Positions 1 through 9,000 of a DNA stretch of 64,000 bases are shown one piece after another. The notes beneath the pieces are model-generated. The model saw only the letters and a program-made list of their open reading frames with translations. It was not told the DNA's origin and searched no databases. Every line of letters begins with the position of its first letter. Positions within the stretch are counted from its first letter, which is position 1. The stretch spans positions 1,674,001-1,738,000 of the forward strand of contig OZ246946.1 in NCBI GenBank assembly GCA_965232015.1. The letters run 5' to 3'. This stretch comes from JAJEAO01 sp963667635. Its GTDB lineage: Bacteria; Acidobacteriota; Vicinamibacteria; Marinacidobacterales; Marinacidobacteraceae. Made by a program: the position numbers and the translations under genes.

Positions 1-518
1 CCTGGGCCTACGCGGAGAACCCGCTGCGCCCGCTCTCCGACACCGTCGCCGTGCTCAACATGGACATGATCGGGCGCAACGAGGAAGTGCGGCGCGGCGG
101 CGGCCGCCGGTTCCGCGGGCTGGAGCCGCAGACCGCCGAATCGAACGCCAACGCGGTGAACATCATGGGCTACAGCTACAGCGACACGCTCACCGACATG
201 GTGCGGGCGGCGAACCGGGAATCGGAACTCGACCTGCGGCTTCGGTACGACAACAACCCGTCCAACCTGCTCCGTCGCAGCGACCAATGGCCGTTCCTCC
301 AGACCGGGGTTCCGGCGCTCTTCTTCCACACCGGACTCCACCCGGATTACCACACGATCTACGACCGGCCCGAACGGATCGAATACGAGAAACTGGAACG
401 GATCGTCCGGCTCGTCTATCAGCTCGCTTGGGATCTGGCCGACTCCGATGTGCGCCCGGACTTCACCGGACCGAACCGCGGTCCGCTCTCGGCCATGGGC
501 GAGCGGATCAGCCGCTGA
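1..518 (+). CDS. M28-family zinc metallopeptidase, C-terminal part (5' end outside window)
   Basis: The reading frame is open from base 3 and the start lies upstream of the window, so only about 171 C-terminal residues are seen. The stretch LNMDMIGRN and the later GVPALFFHTGLHPDYH, followed by a Tyr-Asp-Arg-Pro segment and a helix, match the C-terminal part of M28 aminopeptidases. In that family the last His of the HPDYH block is a zinc ligand. The enzyme probably removes N-terminal residues from peptides, most likely outside the cytoplasm, but the signal peptide is not visible here. It is followed 31 bp later by an acetamidase-like lipoprotein on the same strand, so the two may be co-transcribed. 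Substrate cannot be told. Confidence 0.85.
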   Translation, partial: WAYAENPLRPLSDTVAVLNMDMIGRNEEVRRGGGRRFRGLEPQTAESNANAVNIMGYSYSDTLTDMVRAANRESELDLRLRYDNNPSNLLRRSDQWPFLQTGVPALFFHTGLHPDYHTIYDRPERIEYEKLERIVRLVYQLAWDLADSDVRPDFTGPNRGPLSAMGERISR

Positions 519-549
519 AGCCGCCTCGACTGTGCCTCAGGAGGACATC

Positions 550-1734
550 GTGACGATCCCCCAACCCGGCGACTTCGCCCGGGCGCTGGCGCTGGCCGCG
601 GCTGGCGCTCTCGCCGCTTGCGGAGGCGGAGGCGCCGGGATGGAATCCGCTCCCGAGCCCACTGCCGAGCCGTCCCCGACACCGACGGCGGATCACTTCG
701 TCCCCTCGACACCGGAGAACGTCGTCTGGGGCTGGTTCCCGACCGACCGGGATCCAGTGCTCCGGGTGCAGCCCGGCGAGATGGTCCGGATGGACACGCT
801 GACCCACGCCGGAGCGGTGCAGGACGAAGAGCCGGTCGCGTATCTCACCGGGCTTGGCGTGCCGCGGGAGGAGATCCCCGACGATGTGCTCGACTTCTGG
901 GCCTCGCGGGAGGGCCGTCCCCGGGAGGGCCGGAGTGGACACGTCATCACCGGCCCGGTGTACGTCGAGGGCGCCGAGCCGGGGGATGTGCTCGAGATCG
1001 AGATCCTCTCCATCGAGACCCGGGTCCCGTGGGGCGTGAACAACACCTCCGCCCGCGGCGGCGTGTTCTCCGAGAGCTACCCCGGCTTCCGGGAGGACGA
1101 CCCGGCGCTCGATATCCCGCCGGGGGCCCGCCACCTCATCCGCACCGGGATGTCGGACGGTCGCGAAGTGGCGTTCCTTCCCCACGGGATCGAGGTCCCG
1201 CTCGCTCCGTTCATGGGCATCCTGGCGGTGGCGCCGGATCCCGTCGTCGGGGAGCCGGGAGTCATCGTCCCCGGCGTTCAGGGTTCGCGCCCGCCGGGTC
1301 TCTTCGGCGGCAACCTCGACGTGAAGGACCTGAAGGCGGGGACGACGGTGTACCTGCCGGTCTTCCATCCGGGAGCGCTCTTCTACGCCGGGGATCCCCA
1401 CGGGGCGCAGGGGGACGGCGAGGTGAGCGGCACCGCGATCGAGCAGTCGCTGACCGGCGTCTTTCGCTTCGCGGTGCACAAGGACCGGACGCTGACCGCG
1501 CCGCGCGCCGAGAACGATGACCACTACATGGTGATGGGGATTGATCTGGACCTCGACCGGGCCGCCCGGCAGGCGACCTGGGAAGCAGTGAAGTTCCTGC
1601 AGGAGGAGAAAGGGCTCTCGGCGGCGGAAGCGCTCTCGCTCGCCTCCATCGCGGTGGACTTCCGGGTGAGCGAGGTCGTGGATCTCACCCAGGTCGTCAC
1701 CGGGTTCATCCCGAAAGGGATCTTCCCCGAGTAG
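550..1734 (+). CDS. Acetamidase/formamidase-family lipoprotein
   Basis: A GTG start at 550 is preferred because AGGAGG lies 5-10 bases upstream; the frame is open further upstream but without a good ribosome site. The 394-residue protein begins with a lipoprotein signal ending in LAAC, so the mature enzyme should be lipid-anchored outside the cytoplasm. Segments such as HVITGPVYVEGAEPGDVLEI, GVFSESYPG and a C-terminal aspartate-rich DDHYMVMGID resemble the acetamidase/formamidase family, which hydrolyses short amides to acid and ammonia. The last 20 residues (EVVDLTQVVTGFIPKGIFPE) are repeated almost unchanged in a relic at 2291-2361. The family is clear; the physiological substrate is not. 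Confidence 0.85.
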   Translation: MTIPQPGDFARALALAAAGALAACGGGGAGMESAPEPTAEPSPTPTADHFVPSTPENVVWGWFPTDRDPVLRVQPGEMVRMDTLTHAGAVQDEEPVAYLTGLGVPREEIPDDVLDFWASREGRPREGRSGHVITGPVYVEGAEPGDVLEIEILSIETRVPWGVNNTSARGGVFSESYPGFREDDPALDIPPGARHLIRTGMSDGREVAFLPHGIEVPLAPFMGILAVAPDPVVGEPGVIVPGVQGSRPPGLFGGNLDVKDLKAGTTVYLPVFHPGALFYAGDPHGAQGDGEVSGTAIEQSLTGVFRFAVHKDRTLTAPRAENDDHYMVMGIDLDLDRAARQATWEAVKFLQEEKGLSAAEALSLASIAVDFRVSEVVDLTQVVTGFIPKGIFPE

Positions 1735-1764
1735 CTCTCGCCAAGACCGTCAGTCCCCCGATGG

Positions 1765-2082
1765 TCAGTCCGTCGTGCAGGAGGACTCCATTCGCCAACT
1801 GAGGAAACGGAAGCCTTGCGGCGCCGCACCCAGTTGCTCACATCGGCTCCGGTCGGCGCCGGACAGCCCGAGAGTGGCATTGCTGCAGATCTGAGCCCGC
1901 GCTGTGCTTTCGGCCGCCTCACGCGAACTGCCGGTTGCGGTGGCGGAGCCAGTGAGGACCTGGGTCGCGGTTTCCGCCTCCAGCGAGACGGTGCAGGTCC
2001 ACTCAGGATCAGGCGATGCCAGACTGTCGCAGCCGATGACGACGACAGCGACCACCCAAGCCAGGAAAAGACGACTCAACAT
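1765..2082 (-). CDS. Small putative lipoprotein
   Basis: This is a 105-residue protein beginning MLSRLFLAWVVAVVVIGC: a basic start, a hydrophobic run and a Cys at position 18, which fits a lipoprotein signal peptide. The start at 2082 is chosen over one nine codons upstream because it puts the hydrophobic segment directly at the N terminus. The mature part is Thr/Ser/Ala-rich with four further Cys residues and no family that I recognise. It lies on the opposite strand between the acetamidase gene and the acetamidase 3'-end relic at 2291, so it may be cargo inserted there. Function unknown. Confidence 0.55.
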   Translation of the reverse strand: MLSRLFLAWVVAVVVIGCDSLASPDPEWTCTVSLEAETATQVLTGSATATGSSREAAESTARAQICSNATLGLSGADRSRCEQLGAAPQGFRFLSWRMESSCTTD

Positions 2083-2188
2083 CGTGTCGGACTCGGCCTC
2101 CTGAATCACATCGTAGCATCGGGCTGAGGGTGACCTCTGCCGTACGCGGCGAAAGGGAGGCGCGCGGTGCGGGACGCCCGCTTAGGCA

Positions 2189-2290
2189 GTCGTCAGGAAC
2201 CCGATCGGTGACGCTCCCCGAGCAGGAGGGTCAGACACTCCAGGAAGGCGCTCGCGTCGAGATAGTAGTTGGGATAGGCGCGCCGAAGCG
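2189..2290 (-). pseudogene. Relic of a RelA/SpoT-domain gene 3' end
   Basis: On the minus strand these 102 bases encode a close match to the last 31 residues of the intact gene at 3208-4278: relic AYPNYYLDASAFLECLTLLL versus gene AYPNYSLDASAFLDSLALLL. Both end at the equivalent stop. The rest of the gene is missing. The relic abuts a second relic, of the acetamidase 3' end, on the other strand. Confidence 0.75.
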
Positions 2291-2361
2291 CGGTGGCGGA
2301 GGTCGTGGATCTCACCCAGGTCGTCACCGGCTTCATCCCGAAGGCGATCTTCCCCGAGTAG
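2291..2361 (+). pseudogene. Relic of an acetamidase/formamidase gene 3' end
   Basis: The segment encodes EVVDLTQVVTGFIPKAIFPE followed by TAG, differing at one residue from the C terminus of the intact gene ending at 1734 (Gly to Ala). No upstream coding sequence of that gene is present. It is either a duplication scar or the remnant of a second copy. Confidence 0.75.
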
Positions 2362-2376
2362 CCCCCGCCGGAGGGG

Positions 2377-2772
2377 TCAGACTCTCCCGTTGGACGATTC
2401 CCCGACCAGGCGAAGGCCCGACCCCACGAATCGCGAGAAGTCCGCCAGATTCGAGGTGGCGAGCGCCGCTCCGTCGCGCAGGGCGGCCGCGGCGATCATG
2501 CAATCCCGTAGAGATCGGCGCCGACGACCGCTCTCGTTGAACAGGCGCGCCGCAGCGTCCGCGTCGGAGGGCTCATAGCTGCGCCAACGCCCGATCAGGC
2601 GGAAAGCCCGTTCCAGGTCGGCCGAGTCGAGCGGTCCACACAGGAACTCGGTCCACGCCACGGCGCTCGTGACCAGTGTGTCGCCGTCACGATGCCAGGC
2701 GAGAGCCCGCCGCGACTCCGGCGACCCCGGTCTGACGGCCCGAATCAGAAAGCTGGTGTCGAGATGAATCAA
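2377..2772 (-). CDS. PIN-domain ribonuclease toxin (VapC family)
   Basis: A 131-residue PIN-domain protein. It starts MIHLDTSFLIR, with the first catalytic Asp, contains an internal Glu in AWTEFLCG, and has LRDCMIAAAALRDGAALATS carrying the later conserved Asp, then ends with a short basic tail. PIN toxins cleave RNA, often tRNA or rRNA, and are held inactive by the partner antitoxin. The start overlaps the stop of the upstream ribbon-helix-helix gene by four bases (ATGA), the usual antitoxin-toxin order with translational coupling. Its RNA target cannot be inferred. Confidence 0.9.
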   Translation of the reverse strand: MIHLDTSFLIRAVRPGSPESRRALAWHRDGDTLVTSAVAWTEFLCGPLDSADLERAFRLIGRWRSYEPSDADAAARLFNESGRRRRSLRDCMIAAAALRDGAALATSNLADFSRFVGSGLRLVGESSNGRV

Positions 2773-3086
2773 CGCCGTTCTTCACCGGGATGCGGCCACG
2801 CAGCCCGCTCCGCCTTGAAGTCTCGCTCCCATTTGTCGAGGTCGTACCCCTTCTTGCGGACGGACTCGTGAAGCTCGCGCAGCGCCGCGATGGCGTCTTC
2901 GTTCGGGACACCCTTGCGAGGCGGATCGGGCTGAATCGTCGGCACCGGCTCGCGAGCCAGTTCAGCGCGGATCGCTTGGCGCAGAGCTTCGGATTCCGAG
3001 ACGCCCCACCTGCGGGCCAGCGATTCGAGCGCCCGCTGGGTCTCCTCATCCATGGCGTACGTCGTGTTGACAGTGGTTGCCGTCAT
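2769..3086 (-). CDS. Ribbon-helix-helix antitoxin of the adjacent VapC
   Basis: This 105-residue protein starts at 3086 (MTATTVNTTYAMDEETQR). The N-terminal beta strand plus two-helix pattern DEETQRALESLARRWGVSES, then EALRQAIRAEL, is typical of CopG/RHH antitoxins, which bind DNA as dimers and repress their own operon. The C-terminal half is charged (HESVRKKGYDLDKWERDFKA) and is the expected toxin-wrapping segment. The reading frame continues upstream of 3086, but that part lies in the neighbouring gene's 3' region and is not needed. It overlaps the VapC start by four bases. Confidence 0.85.
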   Translation of the reverse strand: MTATTVNTTYAMDEETQRALESLARRWGVSESEALRQAIRAELAREPVPTIQPDPPRKGVPNEDAIAALRELHESVRKKGYDLDKWERDFKAERAAWPHPGEERR

Positions 3087-3207
3087 GAGTGGAAGTATCG
3101 TCCGCGCCGGCGTCCCGAGGCAAGACCGTTGACCATCGGCGTTCCCCGACGCGTCACCGCATGGCGACGGGGGCTCCCGGTTTGGGGGGCGCCAGCGAAA
3201 GAAGTCG

Positions 3208-4278
3208 TCAGGAGGCCGATCCGGGACGCTTGCCGAGGAGGAGAGCCAGGGAGTCGAGGAACGCGCTCGCGTCGAGGGAGTAGTTGGGATACGCCTGCCG
3301 GAGCGCCGCCGCGGAGCTGGCGGACACGAGGCATGCCTGCAATCCCGGTCGGCCCTCCGCATCCGACTCGGCTTCCGCGTAGGCCGCCAGCGCCTCCGGA
3401 AAATCGCCTCTCCGGTAGGCCTGGACGAGCGTGGACCTCCTGTCGGCGTCAAGAACGATGAGGTACCAGTCGGCATCTGCGAAGACCTCCGAGGCCCGAC
3501 GGATTGCATGACCGATGTCCCGAAGCGTCTCGAACACGCGAAGCCGGACGGTCAACTCGCCGACCTCGTCCCTGAGCTCGGCAAGCTCGACCGGCGTCCC
3601 CGGCACGGTCGGACATCCTTCCTCGATGGCCATGACGCTCCCCATGAGGGCGAAGAACCGGTCCCAGTCCCCGTTCCGCGCCCCCGCGATCTTGAGTTCG
3701 GTGCCGGTGATGGCGTCCACCGTCTCCACCGCCGCCGCCCAGGCGTGTTGAAGGCGCGAACGAATCTGTACTTCGATGCGGAGACCGTTCCACGCCGCCT
3801 TCCGGGCTCCCCTCGAACCGTAGCCATAGACAAAATGGATCCCGCGGTAACCACTCCGCTTCGGGCGTGCGATGTAGTCGCAGGATCCAACGAGCCGATG
3901 GCCCTGTCGCCCGCCACGATGCAGATCGGCGAGCGCGTCCACGGCGGCGATATCGGGGAGAATGGCTCGGCACCCGCCCAGATCCTGCATGCGAGCAAGG
4001 CGCATGGTCGGGAACCTCTGAAGCTTCGCCTCCACGGAGGCGAGGCGCTTGAGCCGCTGCGCCACCAGACCCCCGCGGTCTGCGGCGCGCACACGGTTGT
4101 CCAGGAGCATACGGAGAGCGAGCAGCGGATAGGCGTGCGATGCCCTCCACCCCTCCACGACCACGCGGGCTTGTTCTCGAGACATCGCCTTCGTCTCCGG
4201 CTCGATTCCGGCGAGGATCCGACCCGCCCGGTCCACCTGCGATCGGCTGAACTCCGGCTTCCGGTACTGCGCGGTCAC
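3208..4278 (-). CDS. RelA/SpoT-domain nucleotidyltransferase (small alarmone-synthetase-like)
   Basis: A 356-residue protein with one RelA/SpoT synthetase-type domain in about residues 40-190: MQDLGGCRAI (conserved Asp), SGYRGIHFVY (G-loop-like) and EVQIRSRLQHAWA (conserved Glu/His). There is no HD hydrolase, TGS or ACT domain. Stand-alone proteins of this kind either make (p)ppGpp or related alarmones, or act as toxins that pyrophosphorylate tRNA or adenosine nucleotides. The C-terminal 160 residues have no assigned fold. It starts 29 bp from a divergent DUF488 gene and follows a VapBC-type pair. Because its 3' end is duplicated at 2189-2290, it has probably been involved in local rearrangement. 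Activity is not proven from sequence. Confidence 0.85.
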   Translation of the reverse strand: MTAQYRKPEFSRSQVDRAGRILAGIEPETKAMSREQARVVVEGWRASHAYPLLALRMLLDNRVRAADRGGLVAQRLKRLASVEAKLQRFPTMRLARMQDLGGCRAILPDIAAVDALADLHRGGRQGHRLVGSCDYIARPKRSGYRGIHFVYGYGSRGARKAAWNGLRIEVQIRSRLQHAWAAAVETVDAITGTELKIAGARNGDWDRFFALMGSVMAIEEGCPTVPGTPVELAELRDEVGELTVRLRVFETLRDIGHAIRRASEVFADADWYLIVLDADRRSTLVQAYRRGDFPEALAAYAEAESDAEGRPGLQACLVSASSAAALRQAYPNYSLDASAFLDSLALLLGKRPGSAS

Positions 4279-4307
4279 GATGTTCTGCTCCGGGGAGGAT
4301 CGTAGCG

Positions 4308-4841
4308 ATGAGCCCTTCGAGGACCGGTTCCCGTCGGGGCGCGGTCTTCACCGTTGGCTACGGCGGGCGGACGGCCGCCGAGATCATGGAGCTGTTGCGG
4401 AAACGCGACATCGGGTATCTCGTGGATGTTCGGTCCGCGCCCTACTCGCGCCATCAACCCGACTTCCGTCGCGATCGCCTGCGCCGGATCACGACCGACG
4501 CCGGGTTGCGCTATGTCTTCATGGGCCGCGAACTCGGCGGCCGCTCCGACGATCCCGACTGCTACGACCGGAACGGGCGCCCGCTCTACGAGCGCTTCCG
4601 GGAAAAGGACGGCTTCGGCCGCGGCATCGCGCGATTGCGCTCAGCCGGCGAACGGGGACTTCGCGTCTGCCTGCTGTGCGCCGAGAGCAAGCCGTGGCGG
4701 TGCCATCGCGCCCGGCTCATCGGGCCGGCGCTGCTCGACGCGGGGATCAGTCTGCGGCACATCCTCCCGGACGGCAGCACCGTCGAGCAGGAGGCGGTCT
4801 TCGCCCGCGCCCACGGCACGGACTCGCTCTTCGCACACTGA
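4308..4841 (+). CDS. DUF488-family protein
   Basis: A 177-residue DUF488 protein. VFTVGYGGRTAAEI near the start, YLVDVRSAPYSRH, and the signature VCLLCAESKPWRCHR around residue 120-135 are all family hallmarks; the last carries two Cys and a His-Arg pair. DUF488 proteins are found widely near stress and defence genes, but their biochemical role is not settled. The start is 29 bp from the divergent RelA/SpoT-domain gene, so the two share a very short control region. Similar length to family members, with no sign of truncation. Confidence 0.88.
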   Translation: MSPSRTGSRRGAVFTVGYGGRTAAEIMELLRKRDIGYLVDVRSAPYSRHQPDFRRDRLRRITTDAGLRYVFMGRELGGRSDDPDCYDRNGRPLYERFREKDGFGRGIARLRSAGERGLRVCLLCAESKPWRCHRARLIGPALLDAGISLRHILPDGSTVEQEAVFARAHGTDSLFAH

Positions 4842-4865
4842 GGAGCGCCGCGCCGCCTCGGTGGG

Positions 4866-5117
4866 TCAGGAACGGAGCTCGCGCAGCAGATCGAGCGATG
4901 TTCCGTTCTCCGGCGACCGGAACCGCAGCCGCTTTATCTTCTTGACGGTCCGACGCCGCTCCGCGTCGGCTTCGAGGTCCGCAGGCAGGCGGCGGCGTTC
5001 CTCGATTCCGGCGATCTCCCCACCGACGGAGCGGCGCCCGGACTCCAGGGGCTCACCCACTCGACGGACCCGCGGCGGATGCCCGGGCGCCTGGTGCGTT
5101 TTCATGCGCTTCTTCAT
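4866..5117 (-). CDS. Small hypothetical protein, highly charged
   Basis: An 83-residue open frame, strongly Arg/Glu-rich (GIEERRRLPADLEADAERRR), ending FRSPENGTSLDLLRELRS. The C-terminal helix looks like those of short antitoxins, but I recognise no family and there is no partner toxin next to it. It sits between DUF488 and an SDR gene, facing the SDR gene's direction. It could be spurious. Confidence 0.35.
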   Translation of the reverse strand: MKKRMKTHQAPGHPPRVRRVGEPLESGRRSVGGEIAGIEERRRLPADLEADAERRRTVKKIKRLRFRSPENGTSLDLLRELRS

Positions 5118-5172
5118 GATGCCGGATCCTCTCTCCCTGACCGCCGCGACGCTGAAGACGGGGCCGTCACCC

Positions 5173-5988
5173 TCAGAAGGCGCGGCGCAGCACGAACTCG
5201 TAGATCCCGTCGCCGAACCACTTCCGCATGAAGAGGAACGGCCGAGCCATCGCGCCTCTGACGTAGCGTCGCCGCGGCCGCGCGGTCGTGGCGGCCTCGA
5301 CGAACACCTTGGCGATGACCCTGGCGTCGGTCCCGCGATCCAGGGTCTTCGGGTCCATCGCGCGCTTGAGGAAGCTGTCGAGCTGGGTCTTGTATGCGCT
5401 GCCCGCGTAGTACTGCTCCATGTGGTCGCCGAGGACCTGACCGAACTCGGTTCGGATCAGTCCGGGCTGGATGACGACGACCTGGATGTTGTGCGGCGCC
5501 GTCTCGATGCGCAGGCAGTCCGACCAGCCCTCGAGAGCGTGCTTGGTCGCGTGATACCACGCGCCGAAAGGCGTGAAGACCCTGCCGGCCACGGACGATG
5601 TGTTGATGATTCGTCCCGAGCCCTGCTCCCGCATCGAGGGCAGGACGAGGCGGGTGAGATCCGCCAGCCCGAAGAGGTTCACCTCGAACTGGTACCGGGC
5701 GTCGTCGAGCGGGATGTCCTCCACCGGCCCGTAGAGGCCGAAGCCTGCGTTGTTGATCAGAACGTCCACCCGGCCTTCGTCCGCGAGGATCTGCTCCACG
5801 ACGCGCTGATTGTCGTCCGCGCTGGTCACGTCCATCGCCACCGGGCGGATCCCGTGCTGCTTCAGGTCCTCCATCCGGTCCGCGCGGCGGGCGCCGGCGT
5901 ACACCGTGTGCCCCCCCTCGGCGAGCAGGATGGCGGTCTCGCGCCCGATGCCGGACGAGGCACCAGTGATCAGAACGACCTTGTTCAT
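5173..5988 (-). CDS. Short-chain dehydrogenase/reductase
   Basis: A 271-residue classical SDR. The N terminus has the NAD(P)-binding TGASSGIG motif (residues 8-15), then AGARR after the second strand, which favours NADP. NNAG follows at about 80-83, then the catalytic Ser in NTSSVAGRV and the YHATKHA active-site Tyr/Lys. The C terminus has extra basic residues. These enzymes oxidise or reduce alcohol/ketone groups, and the substrate is not predictable. A start at 5988 gives the normal short N terminus. It lies downstream of the ABC exporter genes on the same strand, 91 bp from the permease stop, with a small hairpin between them, so co-transcription is possible but not certain. Confidence 0.92.
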   Translation of the reverse strand: MNKVVLITGASSGIGRETAILLAEGGHTVYAGARRADRMEDLKQHGIRPVAMDVTSADDNQRVVEQILADEGRVDVLINNAGFGLYGPVEDIPLDDARYQFEVNLFGLADLTRLVLPSMREQGSGRIINTSSVAGRVFTPFGAWYHATKHALEGWSDCLRIETAPHNIQVVVIQPGLIRTEFGQVLGDHMEQYYAGSAYKTQLDSFLKRAMDPKTLDRGTDARVIAKVFVEAATTARPRRRYVRGAMARPFLFMRKWFGDGIYEFVLRRAF

Positions 5989-6079
5989 GGTGGTGGCTCC
6001 TTGTGGGCAACCGACGTCCGCCGCACCGGGCTCGAACCCGGGGCTGAAAAACGGCGAAGAGTAGCGCGGCTTTCGGGGA

Positions 6080-9000
6080 CTACTCGGTCCGGAGGGCGGG
6101 GAGGATGGGACGGTTCGCGGTGGCGCGGGCGGCGAGCGCTCCGGTGAGCAGACCGAAGGCGAGGATGCCGAGGAGGAGCGCCGCGAGGAGCCCGAGGCTG
6201 CCGCCCGCTTCGCGCTCGCCGAGAACCGGGAGCACCGAGACGAATGCCGCGATCGAGCCGGCGCCGACGCCCGCCGTCAGCAGCAGCGCGTTCTCCCAGA
6301 AGCCGATCACTGCGAAGTCTCGCGCCCGGTAACCGGAGGCGGCGAGGAGCGCCCACTCCTTTCGTCGCTCGTCGGCGTTCCGGAGCAGCACCGCACCGAG
6401 TCCGAGCGTTCCGAGCAGGAGACCCAGACCGCCGAGCGCCTGGAAGGTCGAGAGGTAGGTGTTCTCGACCTGGTGGAAGCCGTCGAGCCGGGCGCGGGCG
6501 GCCGTCGTCTGCGCACCGTAGTCGGTGAGCGCGTCGTCGAGAAGCTCGGCCGCTCCGGCCTCGGCGGCGGCGAGCGCTTCCGGCCCGGCCGCCTCCGGCT
6601 CGTCCACCCGGTCCACCAGGAACATGCGGTAGCCCTCTTCCACCGGGAGCGACGCGAGCAGATCCTCCTCCGCCATCAGCAGCTCGCCCTGGAACAGGCT
6701 GTCCCACAGCGTCGCGACCAGCAGCAGCCGCACCGGAGCGCCGCCGTCGCCGATGGGGTAGGAGCGCTCCTCCCCAACCGGCCATTTCAGGACGTACGTC
6801 ATCGAGTTCTGATCCCCGACCACCGGGATCGGATCGGACGGATCCCGTTCGCGCTCGAGGAGGCGCCACGGGTTCTCCCGCTCCTCCGGCGTCTGGCTCT
6901 GGTGGGCGGCGAAGGGAAACCGGTTCTCGTCGCGGAGCGCCCGGGGCACGCCGAGAACCCGCGGGCGAGCCGGGCGGTAGAGATTCAGGCAGCTCGCATC
7001 CTCGTGTCCGGCGAGCCGCAGCGGCCGCACCCGGAAGCCGCCGAGGTCGCCCGGGAGGTTCAGCGCCTCGACGCCTTCTGCGCTCGCGGGATCCCACGGC
7101 ACCCCCAGCACCGTCTCGGTCAACGCGAGGACGCCTCCGGCCCCGGCCGGGAGCGAACCCGGCTCGGCCCGCTTGCGGAACGACTCCACCGCGACGAGGG
7201 TGAAGGCGGCGAAAGCCACCAGCGCCATCGCCGCGAGGCTGCGGCCGGGACGGAAGGAGCTCGCCCGGAACGCGAGCCCGCGCAGCCCGGCCATCCGGCG
7301 GCTGCCGCCCCCTCCGTGGAGGCGCGACCAGCCGAGCGCCAGCGCCGCCGCGAGGAGCGCCGACCCGGCGCCGAAGAACCCCCCGGCATCGGGGACGAAG
7401 CCCGCCACCGACGCCGCGAGGAGCCCGGCGCCGATCACAGCGAAGAGCACCGCCAGCCGGCGGGACCGGCGGCCGGGGACGGGTGAACCGGTTGCCGTCC
7501 CGACCCCGGACGGCAACGCTCCGGCGAGGAGCCCGCGGGCCGGCGACCGCACGAGGCGCCGCGTGGTCCACCACGCGGCGAGCGCCGCCATCTCCAGCGC
7601 GCCCAGCGCCCCCATGGCGAGCGATCCCCAGCGCACGAACAGCCGCAACCCCTCTCCTCCTCCACCGAGCGTCCCGGCGACGGCGCCTTGCCACACGCCG
7701 GAGAGCAGTCGCACCATCCCGGCGGCGTAGAGGAGTCCCGCGACCGACCCCACCACGATTCCGACGAACGCCACGATCCCGGACTCGAAGAGCAGCATCC
7801 GCGAGACGCGTTTCGGCGGCCAACCGCAGGCGATGAGCAACCCGATCTCGCGGAGCCGCCGCTCGATCCCCAACCGGAAGAGCAGCGCGATGAGGACGAA
7901 GGCGGCGACGAGGAGGAACCAGGAGAAGTAGAGGAAGTAGAGCCCGAAGTCGGTCGCGCCCTCCGACGCCTCCAGCCCGTCGGCCCGAACCGCGAGGGGG
8001 ACCAGGCCGAAGTCCGCCGCCGAAAGCTCGGCGACGAGCGCCGCGTCGAGCCGACCCGCGTCCACTCGACTCCCCTCGCTGGACCGGAAGCGCACCGACG
8101 TCGCGCCGCCCTGGCGCATCTCCCACAGCCGCCGCGCGGTGCGGTAGGGCACGAACGCCTTCGGCAGAGTGCGGAACTCGTCCCAGTAGGCCTCGTCCTC
8201 GTCGCGGATCCGGCTCAGATCCACCGGGAACGGGGGATCCCAGTCGCCCATCCGCGCCGAATCGGTGAGCCCCGGGTATTCGGGCGAGAGCGACGGATCC
8301 TCGAAGACGCCGTCGAGCGCCACGCCCACGTCCGACCGGAACGACCCGGAGCCGGCGTGGAAGCGGCCTGCCTCATCCCACGTCAGCCACGACAGCTCGA
8401 CCGGATCCCCGGCGGAGAGCCCCAGATCCTCGGCGAGCCAGGGCCCCGGGATCAGGGTGTCCCCGGTGGCCTCCCCGGGCGGGAACCACCCGTCGGGCAG
8501 CCCGGCGACGAGCGAGTAGGGGGTCTCGCGCCCGTTCGCCGCGATCGAGGTCGCAAGCCAGGTCAGCACCGGGCCCGCCTCGAGCTCCTGTCCGGCGGCG
8601 GCCCGACTCGCCCCTTCGACCACGGCATCGGACAGGGCGAGGCTCCGGCTCTCGAGCACGAGGTCGTCGGAGGCGCCGCGGCGAAGCTCGAGTCCGCGAT
8701 CGTCGAGCGTGACGACGGCCTCGAGCGCGGCGGCGAGCGCGGCCTCGTCGGCCTCCGGGTCCCGCGGCGTGGCGCGGCTCCGTCGCACCAGGAGCGCGTT
8801 CGCCCGCGGCGGCCCGCCCGGATCGGCGTCGAGCAGCGACCGGAGCTCGTCGAGCCGCAGGAAGACGGCCCGCACCGGCCCCTGAACCGGGAACAGCGAG
8901 AAGCCGCCCGACGCCGGACCGGGAGCCGGATCGGGCCACGCCTCCACCGTGCGCCTGACCGTGACGGCGGAATCTCCCTTGTCGCCGAAGAAAGACGCCG

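Noticed and set aside
6019..6045. A T-arm-like sequence (CCGGGTTCGAGCCCGG on the minus strand)
   Set aside because: The loop is six rather than seven bases in the best pairing, and no acceptor stem, D-arm or anticodon arm can be built around it, so it is not a tRNA. It is just a small hairpin.
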